From Planococcus lenghuensis (GTDB taxonomy: Bacteria; Bacillota; Bacilli; Bacillales_A; Planococcaceae): 64,000 nt of DNA. The DNA lies in NCBI RefSeq assembly GCF_001999905.1, contig NZ_CP019640.1, positions 763,001 through 827,000 on the forward strand, read 5' to 3'. Numbering within the stretch: position 1 is the first letter of the stretch; each line of letters opens with the position of its first letter. Shown here one piece after another: positions 16,994 to 24,562 of the stretch. The notes beneath the pieces were generated by a model that did no database searches, had not been told where the DNA came from, and saw only the letters and a program-made list of their open reading frames with translations. The position numbers were made by a program, and so were the translations under genes.

Positions 16994-17698
16994 ATGCAGG
17001 TGCGGGAGACAAGACGGCGGCTGAAGAAGACAGGGACATTGGAGAAAGCGATGGCGCATATTCACGATGGCAGTACGATCATGTTCGGCGGATTTGGCGG
17101 AGTGGGAAATCCGCCTTCCTTGATTGACGGCATCATTGATAAAGGCGTGCAGGATCTGACGCTGATCGGCAATGATTCGGGGTTTCCGCAAATTGGCATT
17201 GGCAAACTGATCAGCTTAGGCCGGGCGCGGAAATTGATTGCTTCACATATCGGCTCGAATCCGGTGGCCGGTCAGCTGATGATTGATGGCAAGCTGGATG
17301 TGGAATTCTCGCCGCAGGGTACATTGGCGGAGCGAATCCGGGCAGGCGGCGTGGGTCTGGGCGGCGTGCTGACGGATATCGGTCTCGACAGCATGCTGGA
17401 GGAAGGCAAGCAGAAAGTGGCGGTTGGCGGCAAGGAGTATTTGCTCGAGCCGGCGTTAACAGCGGAAGTATCGATTGTCTATGCCAAACAGGCGGATGAG
17501 TTTGGCAATCTCGTATATGACACGAGTGCCCGGAACACGAATCCGCTCGTCGCGATGGCGGGAAAATTCACGATTGCCGAAGTGGAGGAAATTGTGCCGG
17601 CCGGCTCACTCGATCCGGAATGCATCTTCACACCCGGTATTTTTATCGATATGGTTATTCCGACAAAAGGAGTGAACTGGCGATGGGCATGGGAGTAG
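16994..17698 (+). CDS. CoA-transferase subunit A (YodR/ScoA/AtoD type)
   Basis: 234 residues. The alpha subunit of family I CoA-transferases, which move CoA between acyl donors and 3-oxoacids. The glycine-rich motif GSTIMFGGFGGVGNPPSLID (about 27-46) is the CoA-transferase 1 signature, and ESxGxGP-like features follow in GGVGLGGVLTDIG. The start is ATG 16994, 11 bases after the aminotransferase stop, with AGGAGGGA. It overlaps the beta-subunit gene by 16 bases, indicating translational coupling. Together with the aminotransferase it would activate a keto- or amino-acid carbon skeleton as its CoA ester. Confidence 0.88.
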   Translation: MQVRETRRRLKKTGTLEKAMAHIHDGSTIMFGGFGGVGNPPSLIDGIIDKGVQDLTLIGNDSGFPQIGIGKLISLGRARKLIASHIGSNPVAGQLMIDGKLDVEFSPQGTLAERIRAGGVGLGGVLTDIGLDSMLEEGKQKVAVGGKEYLLEPALTAEVSIVYAKQADEFGNLVYDTSARNTNPLVAMAGKFTIAEVEEIVPAGSLDPECIFTPGIFIDMVIPTKGVNWRWAWE

Positions 17699-18345
17699 AA
17701 GAACGGAACCGGCTTGCCGAGCGGGCGGCGCAGGAAATCGAGGATGGCATGATCGTCAATCTTGGTATCGGCATCCCGTCGCTTGTCGCCAACTATATTT
17801 CCCCGGACAGCGGCGTGATGTTTCATGCGGAAAACGGCATCCTGGGCATGGGCGAAGCGCCGGAAAAAGGACATGAAAATCCGAATCTGTGCAATGCGGG
17901 CGGTTTCCCGGTGACGGTGGTGCAGGGGGCATCGTATTTTGACAGCGCGACTGCATTCGGCATGATCCGGGGCGGTTATTTGGATGTGACCATTCTCGGC
18001 GGACTTGAAGTCAGCAGGAGAGGAGACTTGGCCAATTGGATTGTGCCGGGCAAACGGGTATCCGGTGTCGGCGGGGCGATGGAACTCGCAGCCAAGGCGA
18101 AAAAAGTGATTGCGCTTATGAGCCATACAAGTAAAAATGGGGAACCGAAAATTGTGGAGGAATGTGCGCTGCCACTGACAGCGAGGCAATGTGTCCATCT
18201 GATCATCACGGACATGGCGGTCATTGAAGTGACAGCGGATGGTCTTGTGCTGCAGGAAGTAATGGAGCCATACAGCATCAAGGATGTCGTAGAAAAGACC
18301 GGAGCGCCGCTCCACATCGCCCGGCATCTGGAAACTGTGGAATGA
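17683..18345 (+). CDS. CoA-transferase subunit B (YodS/ScoB/AtoA type)
   Basis: 220 residues. The beta subunit carries the catalytic glutamate, here in FHAENGILGMG (about 48). The N-terminal signature MIVNLGIGIPSLVANY is also present. ATG 17683 is preferred, with AAAGGAGTG 9 bases upstream inside the end of subunit A; a frame from 17620 would run deep into that gene. It is followed 12 bases later by the M20 peptidase gene. The pair resembles B. subtilis YodR-YodS (231- and 217-residue range, from memory). Confidence 0.88.
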   Translation: MGMGVEERNRLAERAAQEIEDGMIVNLGIGIPSLVANYISPDSGVMFHAENGILGMGEAPEKGHENPNLCNAGGFPVTVVQGASYFDSATAFGMIRGGYLDVTILGGLEVSRRGDLANWIVPGKRVSGVGGAMELAAKAKKVIALMSHTSKNGEPKIVEECALPLTARQCVHLIITDMAVIEVTADGLVLQEVMEPYSIKDVVEKTGAPLHIARHLETVE

Positions 18346-18357
18346 GGGGGAGTCATT

Positions 18358-19677
18358 GTGACGGAACAGATCAAAAAAGAACTGACCGGCTGGGTCCATG
18401 CGCACCGGGAGTATGGCATTAACTTGCTGCAGCAGCTCGTGCAGCAGGACAGCACGCAAGGCAATGAACAGGATGCGCAACGGCTGGTGGCCGATATCCT
18501 GCGCGGCATGGATCTGGAAGTGGATATATGGGAACCGGGCGGTGAAGAGCTGAGCCGCCATCCGGATTTCATCTCGGCGCGGGAGAATTTCAAGGGAAGC
18601 CTGAATGTGGTCGGTGTGCTGAAAGGACAGGGAGGTGGCCGGTCTGTCATCTTGAATGGCCATATTGATGTGGTTCCAGCCGGCGACCGGGAGCAATGGG
18701 CGAATCATCCGTTCAGTGGTGCAATCATCGGCGGGCGGATGTACGGCCGCGGGGTCACGGATATGAAAGGTGGAAATGTGGCACTGCTTCTGGCAATGGA
18801 GGCATTGCAGGAAAGCGGCATCCGGCTGAAAGGCGATGTGATCTTTCAGAGTGTCATTGAAGAAGAAAGCGGCGGCGCGGGCACACTGGCTGCAATATTA
18901 CGGGGATATAGAGCGGATGCGGCCATCATTCCGGAACCGACGAATTTGAAGATTTTTCCGAAGCAGCAGGGCTCGATGTGGTTCCGGATCCATGTGCGAG
19001 GCCGGTCGGCGCACGGCGGTACCCGCTATGAGGGCGTAAGTGCCATTGAAAAAAGCATGCTTGTCGTCGAGCACCTCCGAAAACTTGAGGAAATGCGGAA
19101 TAAACAAATCACTGATCCGTTATATGAAAACGCCCTGATTCCGGTGCCGATCAATATCGGAAAAATTGAAGGCGGGGACTGGCCGTCTTCTGTGCCGGAT
19201 CTGGTGAAACTGGAGGGCCGGATGGGCGTATCGCCCGAAGAGACAATTGATGAAGCGCAGACAGAAATGACGAGGTGGCTTGCGCAACTGGCTGCGATCG
19301 ACCCATGGTTTAAAACCCATCCGCCGAGACTTGAATGGTTCGGCGCACGCTGGCTGCCCGGATCCATCCCGTTGGGGCACGGGCTGATGAATTCCCTCTG
19401 CGCCAATTTCCGCGATCTGATCGGAACGGACCCGGTCATTGAAGCATCTCCTTGGGGAACGGATGGCGGCCTGCTGACAACTGCCGGCGGTATTCCGGCA
19501 GTCGTTTTCGGTCCGGGTACAACGGAAATGGCTCATTTTCCGGATGAATACATTGAACTTGACCATGTGTTTAAAGCCGCAGAAGTGATTGCCTGCACAT
19601 TGGTGGACTGGTGCGGCGTGGCACAGACAAATAAAGCAGGGAGGAAATCCGATGATCCAGAAAACGCGATCCATTGA
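18358..19677 (+). CDS. M20 family deacylase, YodQ-like
   Basis: 439 residues of the ArgE/DapE/ACY1 family, zinc-dependent amide hydrolases. Metal and catalytic motifs: LNGHIDVVPAGD (His and Asp, about 101-105), GRGVTDMKGG (bridging Asp, about 136), QSVIEEESGGAG (general-base Glu and metal Glu, about 168-172) and FGPGTTEMAHFPDE (last His, about 404). GTG start, with GAGGGGGA upstream. Its presence suggests an N-acylated intermediate in the pathway, as proposed for yodQ. It overlaps the next gene by 26 bases. Confidence 0.87.
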   Translation: MTEQIKKELTGWVHAHREYGINLLQQLVQQDSTQGNEQDAQRLVADILRGMDLEVDIWEPGGEELSRHPDFISARENFKGSLNVVGVLKGQGGGRSVILNGHIDVVPAGDREQWANHPFSGAIIGGRMYGRGVTDMKGGNVALLLAMEALQESGIRLKGDVIFQSVIEEESGGAGTLAAILRGYRADAAIIPEPTNLKIFPKQQGSMWFRIHVRGRSAHGGTRYEGVSAIEKSMLVVEHLRKLEEMRNKQITDPLYENALIPVPINIGKIEGGDWPSSVPDLVKLEGRMGVSPEETIDEAQTEMTRWLAQLAAIDPWFKTHPPRLEWFGARWLPGSIPLGHGLMNSLCANFRDLIGTDPVIEASPWGTDGGLLTTAGGIPAVVFGPGTTEMAHFPDEYIELDHVFKAAEVIACTLVDWCGVAQTNKAGRKSDDPENAIH

Positions 19678-21001
19678 GCTGAAGACGGCCATACCGGGTC
19701 CGAGAGCGCAGGAATTACTGGAAAGACGCAATCAACATGTGCCGAGGGGGCCATTCAATACGGTCCCGACATTCGCGGCAAAAGCGGAAGGGGCGTTGCT
19801 GACGGATGTGGACGGTAATGTGTTCATCGATTTTGCCGGCGCCATCGGCTCTCAAAATGCCGGACATTGCCCGCCGTCTGTCGTGGAAGCGGTCAAGGCG
19901 CAGGCGGAGAAGTACTTGCATCCCTGTTTTCACGTCATGATGTACGAGCCGTATATCGAGCTGGCTGAAAAGCTGAACAGCATCACACCCGGCAAACATG
20001 ACAAAAAAACGTTTTTCCTGAACAGCGGTGCAGAAGCTGTCGAGAATGCGATCAAGATTGCCCGTAAATACACAAAACGAAAAGCGATCGTGTCATTCGA
20101 GCGCGGATTCCATGGGCGGACATATATGGCGATGTCACTGACAAGCAAAGTGAAGCCGTATAAATACGAATTCGGACCATTCGCGCCGGATACGTATAAA
20201 ATGCCGTATCCGTATTATTACCGGGCGGCTGCCGGCATGACAGAAGAACAAGTGGATGACATGGTCATCAGCCAGTTCCGTGAATTTTTCCTGCGCGAGG
20301 TGCCCGCTGAAGAAGTGGCCGCTGTTATCATGGAACCCGTTCAAGGCGAAGGCGGTTTCGTTGTGCCGTCCAAACGGTTCATTCAGCGGATTAAGCAAAT
20401 TTGCGAGGAACACGGGATTTTATTCATCGCGGATGAAGTGCAGACGGGATTCGGCCGGACGGGAAAGATGTTTGCGATGGAGCATTTCGGGGTGGTGCCG
20501 GATCTCATGATAATGTCGAAGTCGATTGCAGCGGGTCTGCCGATCAGTGCGGTGACCGGCCGGGCGGAAGTCATGGATGCACCGAACGTGGGTGAAGTCG
20601 GCGGCACTTACGGCGGAAGTCCGCTTGGTTGTGTCGCAGCACTGGAAGTGATCAAACTGATGGAACAGCAGCGTCTGCCGGAGCGGGCGATGGAAATCGG
20701 CAACAGGATCGCCGAACGGTTCATGGATCTGCAGAACCGGATACCGGCAATCGGCGATGTGCGCGCACTCGGTGCAATGGCGGCAATCGAATTCGTGAAA
20801 GATCCGGAGACAAAAGAACCGGATAAAGAACTCACCGCCGCCATCGTCCAGGAAGCGAACAAGCGGGGTGTCATTGTTATGGGCGCCGGTCTCTATGGAA
20901 ACATCCTCCGGATTTTGAGCCCGCTCGTCATCACGGATGACCAGCTGAATGAAGGGTTGGATGTGCTGGAACAATTGATGCATGAAAAGACAGTGCAATA
21001 G
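19652..21001 (+). CDS. gabT: Class III aminotransferase, 4-aminobutyrate type
   Basis: 449 residues. PLP-dependent transaminase closest in appearance to GabT/PuuE: NSGAEAVENAIKIARKYT, the Asp in LFIADEVQTGFGRTG, and Lys in MIMSKSIAAGLPISAV, followed by GGTYGGSPLGC. It would move the amino group of 4-aminobutyrate or another omega-amino acid to 2-oxoglutarate. Start ATG 19652, with AGGGAGGA upstream inside the M20 gene; the longer frame from 19589 lies wholly inside that gene. This gene replaces the kamA/yodP genes found in the B. subtilis cluster, so the substrate of this operon may differ. No succinate-semialdehyde dehydrogenase gene is adjacent. Confidence 0.85.
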   Translation: MIQKTRSIELKTAIPGPRAQELLERRNQHVPRGPFNTVPTFAAKAEGALLTDVDGNVFIDFAGAIGSQNAGHCPPSVVEAVKAQAEKYLHPCFHVMMYEPYIELAEKLNSITPGKHDKKTFFLNSGAEAVENAIKIARKYTKRKAIVSFERGFHGRTYMAMSLTSKVKPYKYEFGPFAPDTYKMPYPYYYRAAAGMTEEQVDDMVISQFREFFLREVPAEEVAAVIMEPVQGEGGFVVPSKRFIQRIKQICEEHGILFIADEVQTGFGRTGKMFAMEHFGVVPDLMIMSKSIAAGLPISAVTGRAEVMDAPNVGEVGGTYGGSPLGCVAALEVIKLMEQQRLPERAMEIGNRIAERFMDLQNRIPAIGDVRALGAMAAIEFVKDPETKEPDKELTAAIVQEANKRGVIVMGAGLYGNILRILSPLVITDDQLNEGLDVLEQLMHEKTVQ

Positions 21002-21014
21002 ATGCTGGAGAGAG

Positions 21015-21046
21015 ATGTTCCGCTTACTGAAAGCGGGGCATTTTTT
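21015..21046 (+). terminator. Terminator of the aminotransferase/CoA-transferase operon
   Basis: ATGTTCCGCTT / AAGCGGGGCAT stem (with G-U pairs) followed by six T, 14 bases after the gabT-like stop. Confidence 0.75.
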
Positions 21047-21130
21047 GCTGTTCCGCCGGCTGTCTGACTTGCAGACAGAGCCGCAGTCAGTTTCAATAAC
21101 AGCAACAGGCCGATAAATAAGGAGGCGCCC

Positions 21131-21832
21131 ATGGAACTGAATTATGTGCATCCGTTCAGACTGGCACCCCGCTCCTTTAAATGTCTCCAAGAACAGCTGG
21201 CAGACCAGCTGGATATCACCCGGCCGCTTCCACTGGAGGGAGTCCGGTCATGTGCAGGTGTGGACCTCGCTTATTGGAAGGAGGGAGAAACGGAGCGGGG
21301 AGTCTGCAGTATTGTTGTTATTGATAACCGGACACACGAAATCATGGAACAGACAATGAGCATCGGAACCATCCAAACGCCATATATACCGGGTTATTTG
21401 GCCTTCCGTGAGCTACCGCTCATTGCGGAAGCGGCTGAACAATTGACTGTAACGCCTGACGTTTTTCTGTTCGACGGCAACGGCACATTGCACCCGCGGC
21501 GTATGGGCATTGCTTCCCATGCCGCGTTTTTCCTGAACCGGCCGACTGTCGGTGTGGCGAAAAGTTATTTTAAAATCGGCGGGATTGATTTCAAGATGCC
21601 AGGGAATGAAAAAGGTGATTTTACCGATATCCGGATTAACGGGGAAGTGACGGGCAGGGCATTGCGGACGGCGGAAAAAGTGAAGCCGGTTTTTGTGTCT
21701 CCGGGGAACCGGATCGACTTGGAATCCGCCACGCAGCTCGTACTCAGCCTCGTCAATAAGGATAGTCGGCTGCCTGTCCCGATCCGGCTGGCGGATCTTG
21801 AATCGAGACGGCTGAAGCGGGAAGCGAAGTAA
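21131..21832 (+). CDS. nfi: Endonuclease V (deoxyinosine 3' endonuclease)
   Basis: 233 residues. Cleaves near deoxyinosine formed by adenine deamination, a DNA repair step. Family motifs are intact: catalytic Asp45 in GVDLAYW, PYIPGYLAFRE with Glu94, FDGNG with Asp115, and the HPRRMGIASH block with His residues near 121 and 130. The equivalent in B. subtilis is YwqL. Start ATG 21131, with AAGGAGGCG upstream. It lies alone between a terminator and the convergent EAL gene; a weak hairpin CTGCTC / GGAGCAG at 21836-21859 follows. Confidence 0.93.
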   Translation: MELNYVHPFRLAPRSFKCLQEQLADQLDITRPLPLEGVRSCAGVDLAYWKEGETERGVCSIVVIDNRTHEIMEQTMSIGTIQTPYIPGYLAFRELPLIAEAAEQLTVTPDVFLFDGNGTLHPRRMGIASHAAFFLNRPTVGVAKSYFKIGGIDFKMPGNEKGDFTDIRINGEVTGRALRTAEKVKPVFVSPGNRIDLESATQLVLSLVNKDSRLPVPIRLADLESRRLKREAK

Positions 21833-21863
21833 AACCTGCTCGGGTGCTGGCCGGAGCAGTTCC

Positions 21864-23081
21864 TTACTGAAAAAGCAGGTAATCTTTTTCTGTCATGAAA
21901 TCCGGGCAGATATCAATAAACAGAAAATACTGGTCGGATAGCGGATAACTGAATGTGCGGATCAGTTCTCCGCTTTCAATATCTGAATACGTATCCGACA
22001 GAATGCCATTATGCCATGTTTTCATCCGCATCATATTCTCCAGGAAATATGGACGAAAAGCCCAATGTGAACCGTTATGCTGGGGTTCGATTTCCCACTG
22101 TTCCTGCCGTTTTCTGAAATTCGATGAGATTTGCAGGCCATCGCTGCTGCAGACATATACGCGGAAGCTCTCCTGTTCAAATGCACTGGTCAATTTCTTG
22201 ATGAACCGGTCTGCATCCAGCGGTCCGTGCCAATGGGGAAGCAATTTTTTTACTTTTTCTTCCCATGTCAAAGAAAATGCAAGCCGGGCATCGATGCGTG
22301 ATTTTTCTCTGCTGACAAATTCCTGTATATGTGCCTTTGTATTAATCGCCAAGGAATTTTCCTGCAATAAACGAAAATCGGGTTTCGCCAGGTAGTAGCC
22401 CTGGTAATAGCGTCCGCCGTGCTTCCAGGCGAAATTCAGCTGATGGCTGTCTTCAATATTTTCATACAGGAACATCGCGCCGATTCGGCGTGCCAGAACA
22501 CCAAGCGAATAAATAACATCCTGGAAAACGTCGGTATTGTAATTGCGGATAAGACCTGTATCGATTTTCAGGATATGTGGCTTAAGCTGTCGGAGCCGGT
22601 CGATATTGGAACTCTTTGCCCCTACGTGGTCGATGGCGATGTTGATGCCGTATGTTTTGTAATAAGCGAGCAGGTGATCGAGAATACCGAGATCTTCTTC
22701 GAAATCGTGTTCTGTGATCTCCAGCACAATGCGGGCCATCGGAAATCCCTTTTGTTCAAGCTGCCGGAGCGCATGCAGAAAATCCTCTCCGCCATTGCTT
22801 AACAGTTGCTGGGCATTCCGGTTTATGAACAAATAGCCTTCATTGCCGGAACTGAGCATGTCATCAGCTGCAAGCAGCAGAAGATGCTGATCCACTTCAG
22901 CTTTAAATTCATCCGGGACATCCCTGTCATGAAAAAAATCACCAAGGCTTAGCCAGGTTCCTTCATGCTCAAACCGGCCGAGCACTTCATAGCCGATGAC
23001 ATCATGCGTTACTGCACTGATGATCGGCTGATAAGCCGGACGGGCTTTCTGTAAGTTCTCCAGAATATACAATGGGTCCAT
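21864..23081 (-). CDS. ykuI: EAL-domain cyclic-di-GMP protein, YkuI-like
   Basis: 405 residues. An N-terminal EAL domain (about 10-240) is followed by the C-terminal YkuI_C PAS-like sensor domain (about 250-400). EAL motif residues present: YEVLGR (Glu32), FINRNAQ, VLEITEH, LKIDTGLIR and YENIED. The loop normally reading DDFG is DHVG here, so the second metal Asp is His, which may weaken hydrolysis; the B. subtilis relative binds c-di-GMP. Start ATG 23081, with AGGAGGAAA upstream. It ends close to the convergent nfi gene. Confidence 0.85.
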   Translation of the reverse strand: MDPLYILENLQKARPAYQPIISAVTHDVIGYEVLGRFEHEGTWLSLGDFFHDRDVPDEFKAEVDQHLLLLAADDMLSSGNEGYLFINRNAQQLLSNGGEDFLHALRQLEQKGFPMARIVLEITEHDFEEDLGILDHLLAYYKTYGINIAIDHVGAKSSNIDRLRQLKPHILKIDTGLIRNYNTDVFQDVIYSLGVLARRIGAMFLYENIEDSHQLNFAWKHGGRYYQGYYLAKPDFRLLQENSLAINTKAHIQEFVSREKSRIDARLAFSLTWEEKVKKLLPHWHGPLDADRFIKKLTSAFEQESFRVYVCSSDGLQISSNFRKRQEQWEIEPQHNGSHWAFRPYFLENMMRMKTWHNGILSDTYSDIESGELIRTFSYPLSDQYFLFIDICPDFMTEKDYLLFQ

Positions 23082-23240
23082 TGGGTTTCCTCCTCTTTAC
23101 TGAAGCGATCGGCCGCCTGGCAGGTGTCTCGTACAGTATTCCTGCAATTCCTGTTATTCCGAGGTGATTGGATTCATGTATTGTATCTGAATTGATGGAA
23201 TTGTTCAAATAGCGGTATGTGGAAGCTGGGCACTGCCATA

Positions 23241-23293
23241 AAAAAAGACACGGAAGAGCCGGATCGCATTGTTGCGATCCGGCTCTTCCGTGA
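23241..23293 (-). terminator. Long perfect-stem terminator of the MerR gene
   Basis: A 20-base perfect stem (23250-23269 with 23274-23293) around TTGT; on the minus strand it is followed by seven T. It lies 10 bases after the MerR stop codon. Confidence 0.88.
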
Positions 23294-23303
23294 TTCCGAT
23301 ATG

Positions 23304-24209
23304 TTAGAAAGCGGCTTCTGCATCAACGGTGATCCGGATGGCTTTCAATTCTTTGCCTTCTGCAAACTGGACTGCTCCAGGTCCGCCCAGGTAAAAGTCA
23401 ATGTGCGGATGGGTTGCTGCGAAATCGTCTAATTCTTCCAGTAAACGGGTATCTCCTTTAAAAGGGAGGCCGGTCACTGAAGACAGGATAACTTTTTGCG
23501 GCAGCAATTGCCGGACGGTAGCTTGAATGGCATTTGGGGCGGGTGAAGGTCCGAGAACGACCGTCTTCCATCCCCGGATCATAAACTTCAGTGCAATGAT
23601 ATGGACTGGGATTTCGTGCCGCTCATGGGGCAGGCAGGCGCCAAGCATGATGGGGGCTTGGTCACTCACCTGAAAATTCCGGCGAAGCTGTACAAGAAAG
23701 TCTCTGACAGCAAGACTCGCCAAGGCTTCCTGATACTCGCCCCAGCGCCCATCACTCCAGCGCTGGCCAACTTCCTTCAAAAAGGGAATGATAAGCTCAT
23801 CCAGAAATTCCTGCAGACTGCAGGAATGATACGCTTGCTGCAGGATGCGTGTCATCTGCATTTCATGGGCGAGCCTGCCTTCTTCCAGGAGCAGATAAAG
23901 GTATTGCTGCATCGTATCAGGCTGTCCCGGTTGCACAAGCTGGGCCACAGGGACCGGTTCTGCTGTGTGTTGTTGCTCTTTTAAGAATAACGCGGCTTGT
24001 TTGACGGAATACCCTTGGGTAATCAGTTTTTTCATGTTCAGAAGTGTATCGATTTCATCCTGATTGTATATCCGGTAGCCGTTTTCCAGACGTTCGGGTG
24101 AAATGATGCCGTAACGGTCTTCCCATTTTCGGATCACCTGCTTGGACAGGCTGGTCAGTTCAGCTGCTTGTGTGATGTTGTAGGAAGTATGCTGGTTGAT
24201 GTGATCCAT
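23304..24209 (-). CDS. MerR-type regulator with B12-binding domain, CarH-like
   Basis: 301 residues. An N-terminal MerR helix-turn-helix (about 10-75: SKQVIRKWEDRYGIISPERLENGYRIY) is joined to a four-helix cap (about 100-175) and a Rossmann cobalamin-binding domain (about 185-300). This is the CarH/LitR architecture, in which light-sensitive adenosylcobalamin controls carotenoid genes. The cap Trp151 and Glu161 are kept (W-x9-E), but the His that follows Glu in CarH is Ala162. The lower-ligand motif ExHxxG reads ERHEIP (His198, Pro instead of Gly). It is divergent from a crtI-type gene, its likely target. Start ATG 24209, with GAGGATGA upstream. Confidence 0.88.
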   Translation of the reverse strand: MDHINQHTSYNITQAAELTSLSKQVIRKWEDRYGIISPERLENGYRIYNQDEIDTLLNMKKLITQGYSVKQAALFLKEQQHTAEPVPVAQLVQPGQPDTMQQYLYLLLEEGRLAHEMQMTRILQQAYHSCSLQEFLDELIIPFLKEVGQRWSDGRWGEYQEALASLAVRDFLVQLRRNFQVSDQAPIMLGACLPHERHEIPVHIIALKFMIRGWKTVVLGPSPAPNAIQATVRQLLPQKVILSSVTGLPFKGDTRLLEELDDFAATHPHIDFYLGGPGAVQFAEGKELKAIRITVDAEAAF

Positions 24210-24363
24210 AGCAGTTCATCCTCATTTTTTATTTTTTTGATTTTACTAAAAACGACGCTAAACTTTTCACTGCAAGCGCAGGAATAAATTTCATTCACTT
24301 TTGTCTTTCCAGTGGACCGAAAGTGGAACGGTTTTACGGAAGTTTAAATGGAAATGTTTAATA

Positions 24364-24396
24364 TCACCTGTTTTTTAGGTATATGTTTCCAGGTGA
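24364..24396. repeat. Inverted repeat in the merR-crtI divergent region
   Basis: TCACCTG and CAGGTGA separated by 19 bases, in the middle of the 353-base divergent gap. It could be a second regulator site or chance. It has no T-run to act as terminator. Confidence 0.3.
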
Positions 24397-24519
24397 GCTA
24401 CTTTCTAATATAAGGAATATACGATGTCTATTGTGGTATCATACAGCCAATAGAAAACATAAGTAATCTTATTATTTTCAGCGGACAGTGACTATGAGTA
24501 GCCGTTTTAGTCTTAACGT

Positions 24520-24547
24520 TGTATAATCATTGTACAAACATTATACA
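24520..24547 (+). promoter_or_regulatory. 28-base operator-like palindrome overlapping the crtI promoter
   Basis: The arms TGTATAAT and ATTATACA flank a central TTGTACAA palindrome; the two 14-base halves match at 12 positions. A TATAAT (24522-24527) lies inside it, and no good -35 is seen. Transcription from it would start near 24534, 29 bases before the crtI-type ATG. The location is ideal for repression by the divergent MerR/B12 protein. Confidence 0.6.
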
Positions 24548-24562
24548 CTGGAGGCGGAAGAG

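Noticed and set aside
17479-18708. A 409-codon minus-strand frame over the CoA-transferase genes
   Set aside because: It is antisense to three genes with intact motifs; long antisense frames are expected here from codon bias.
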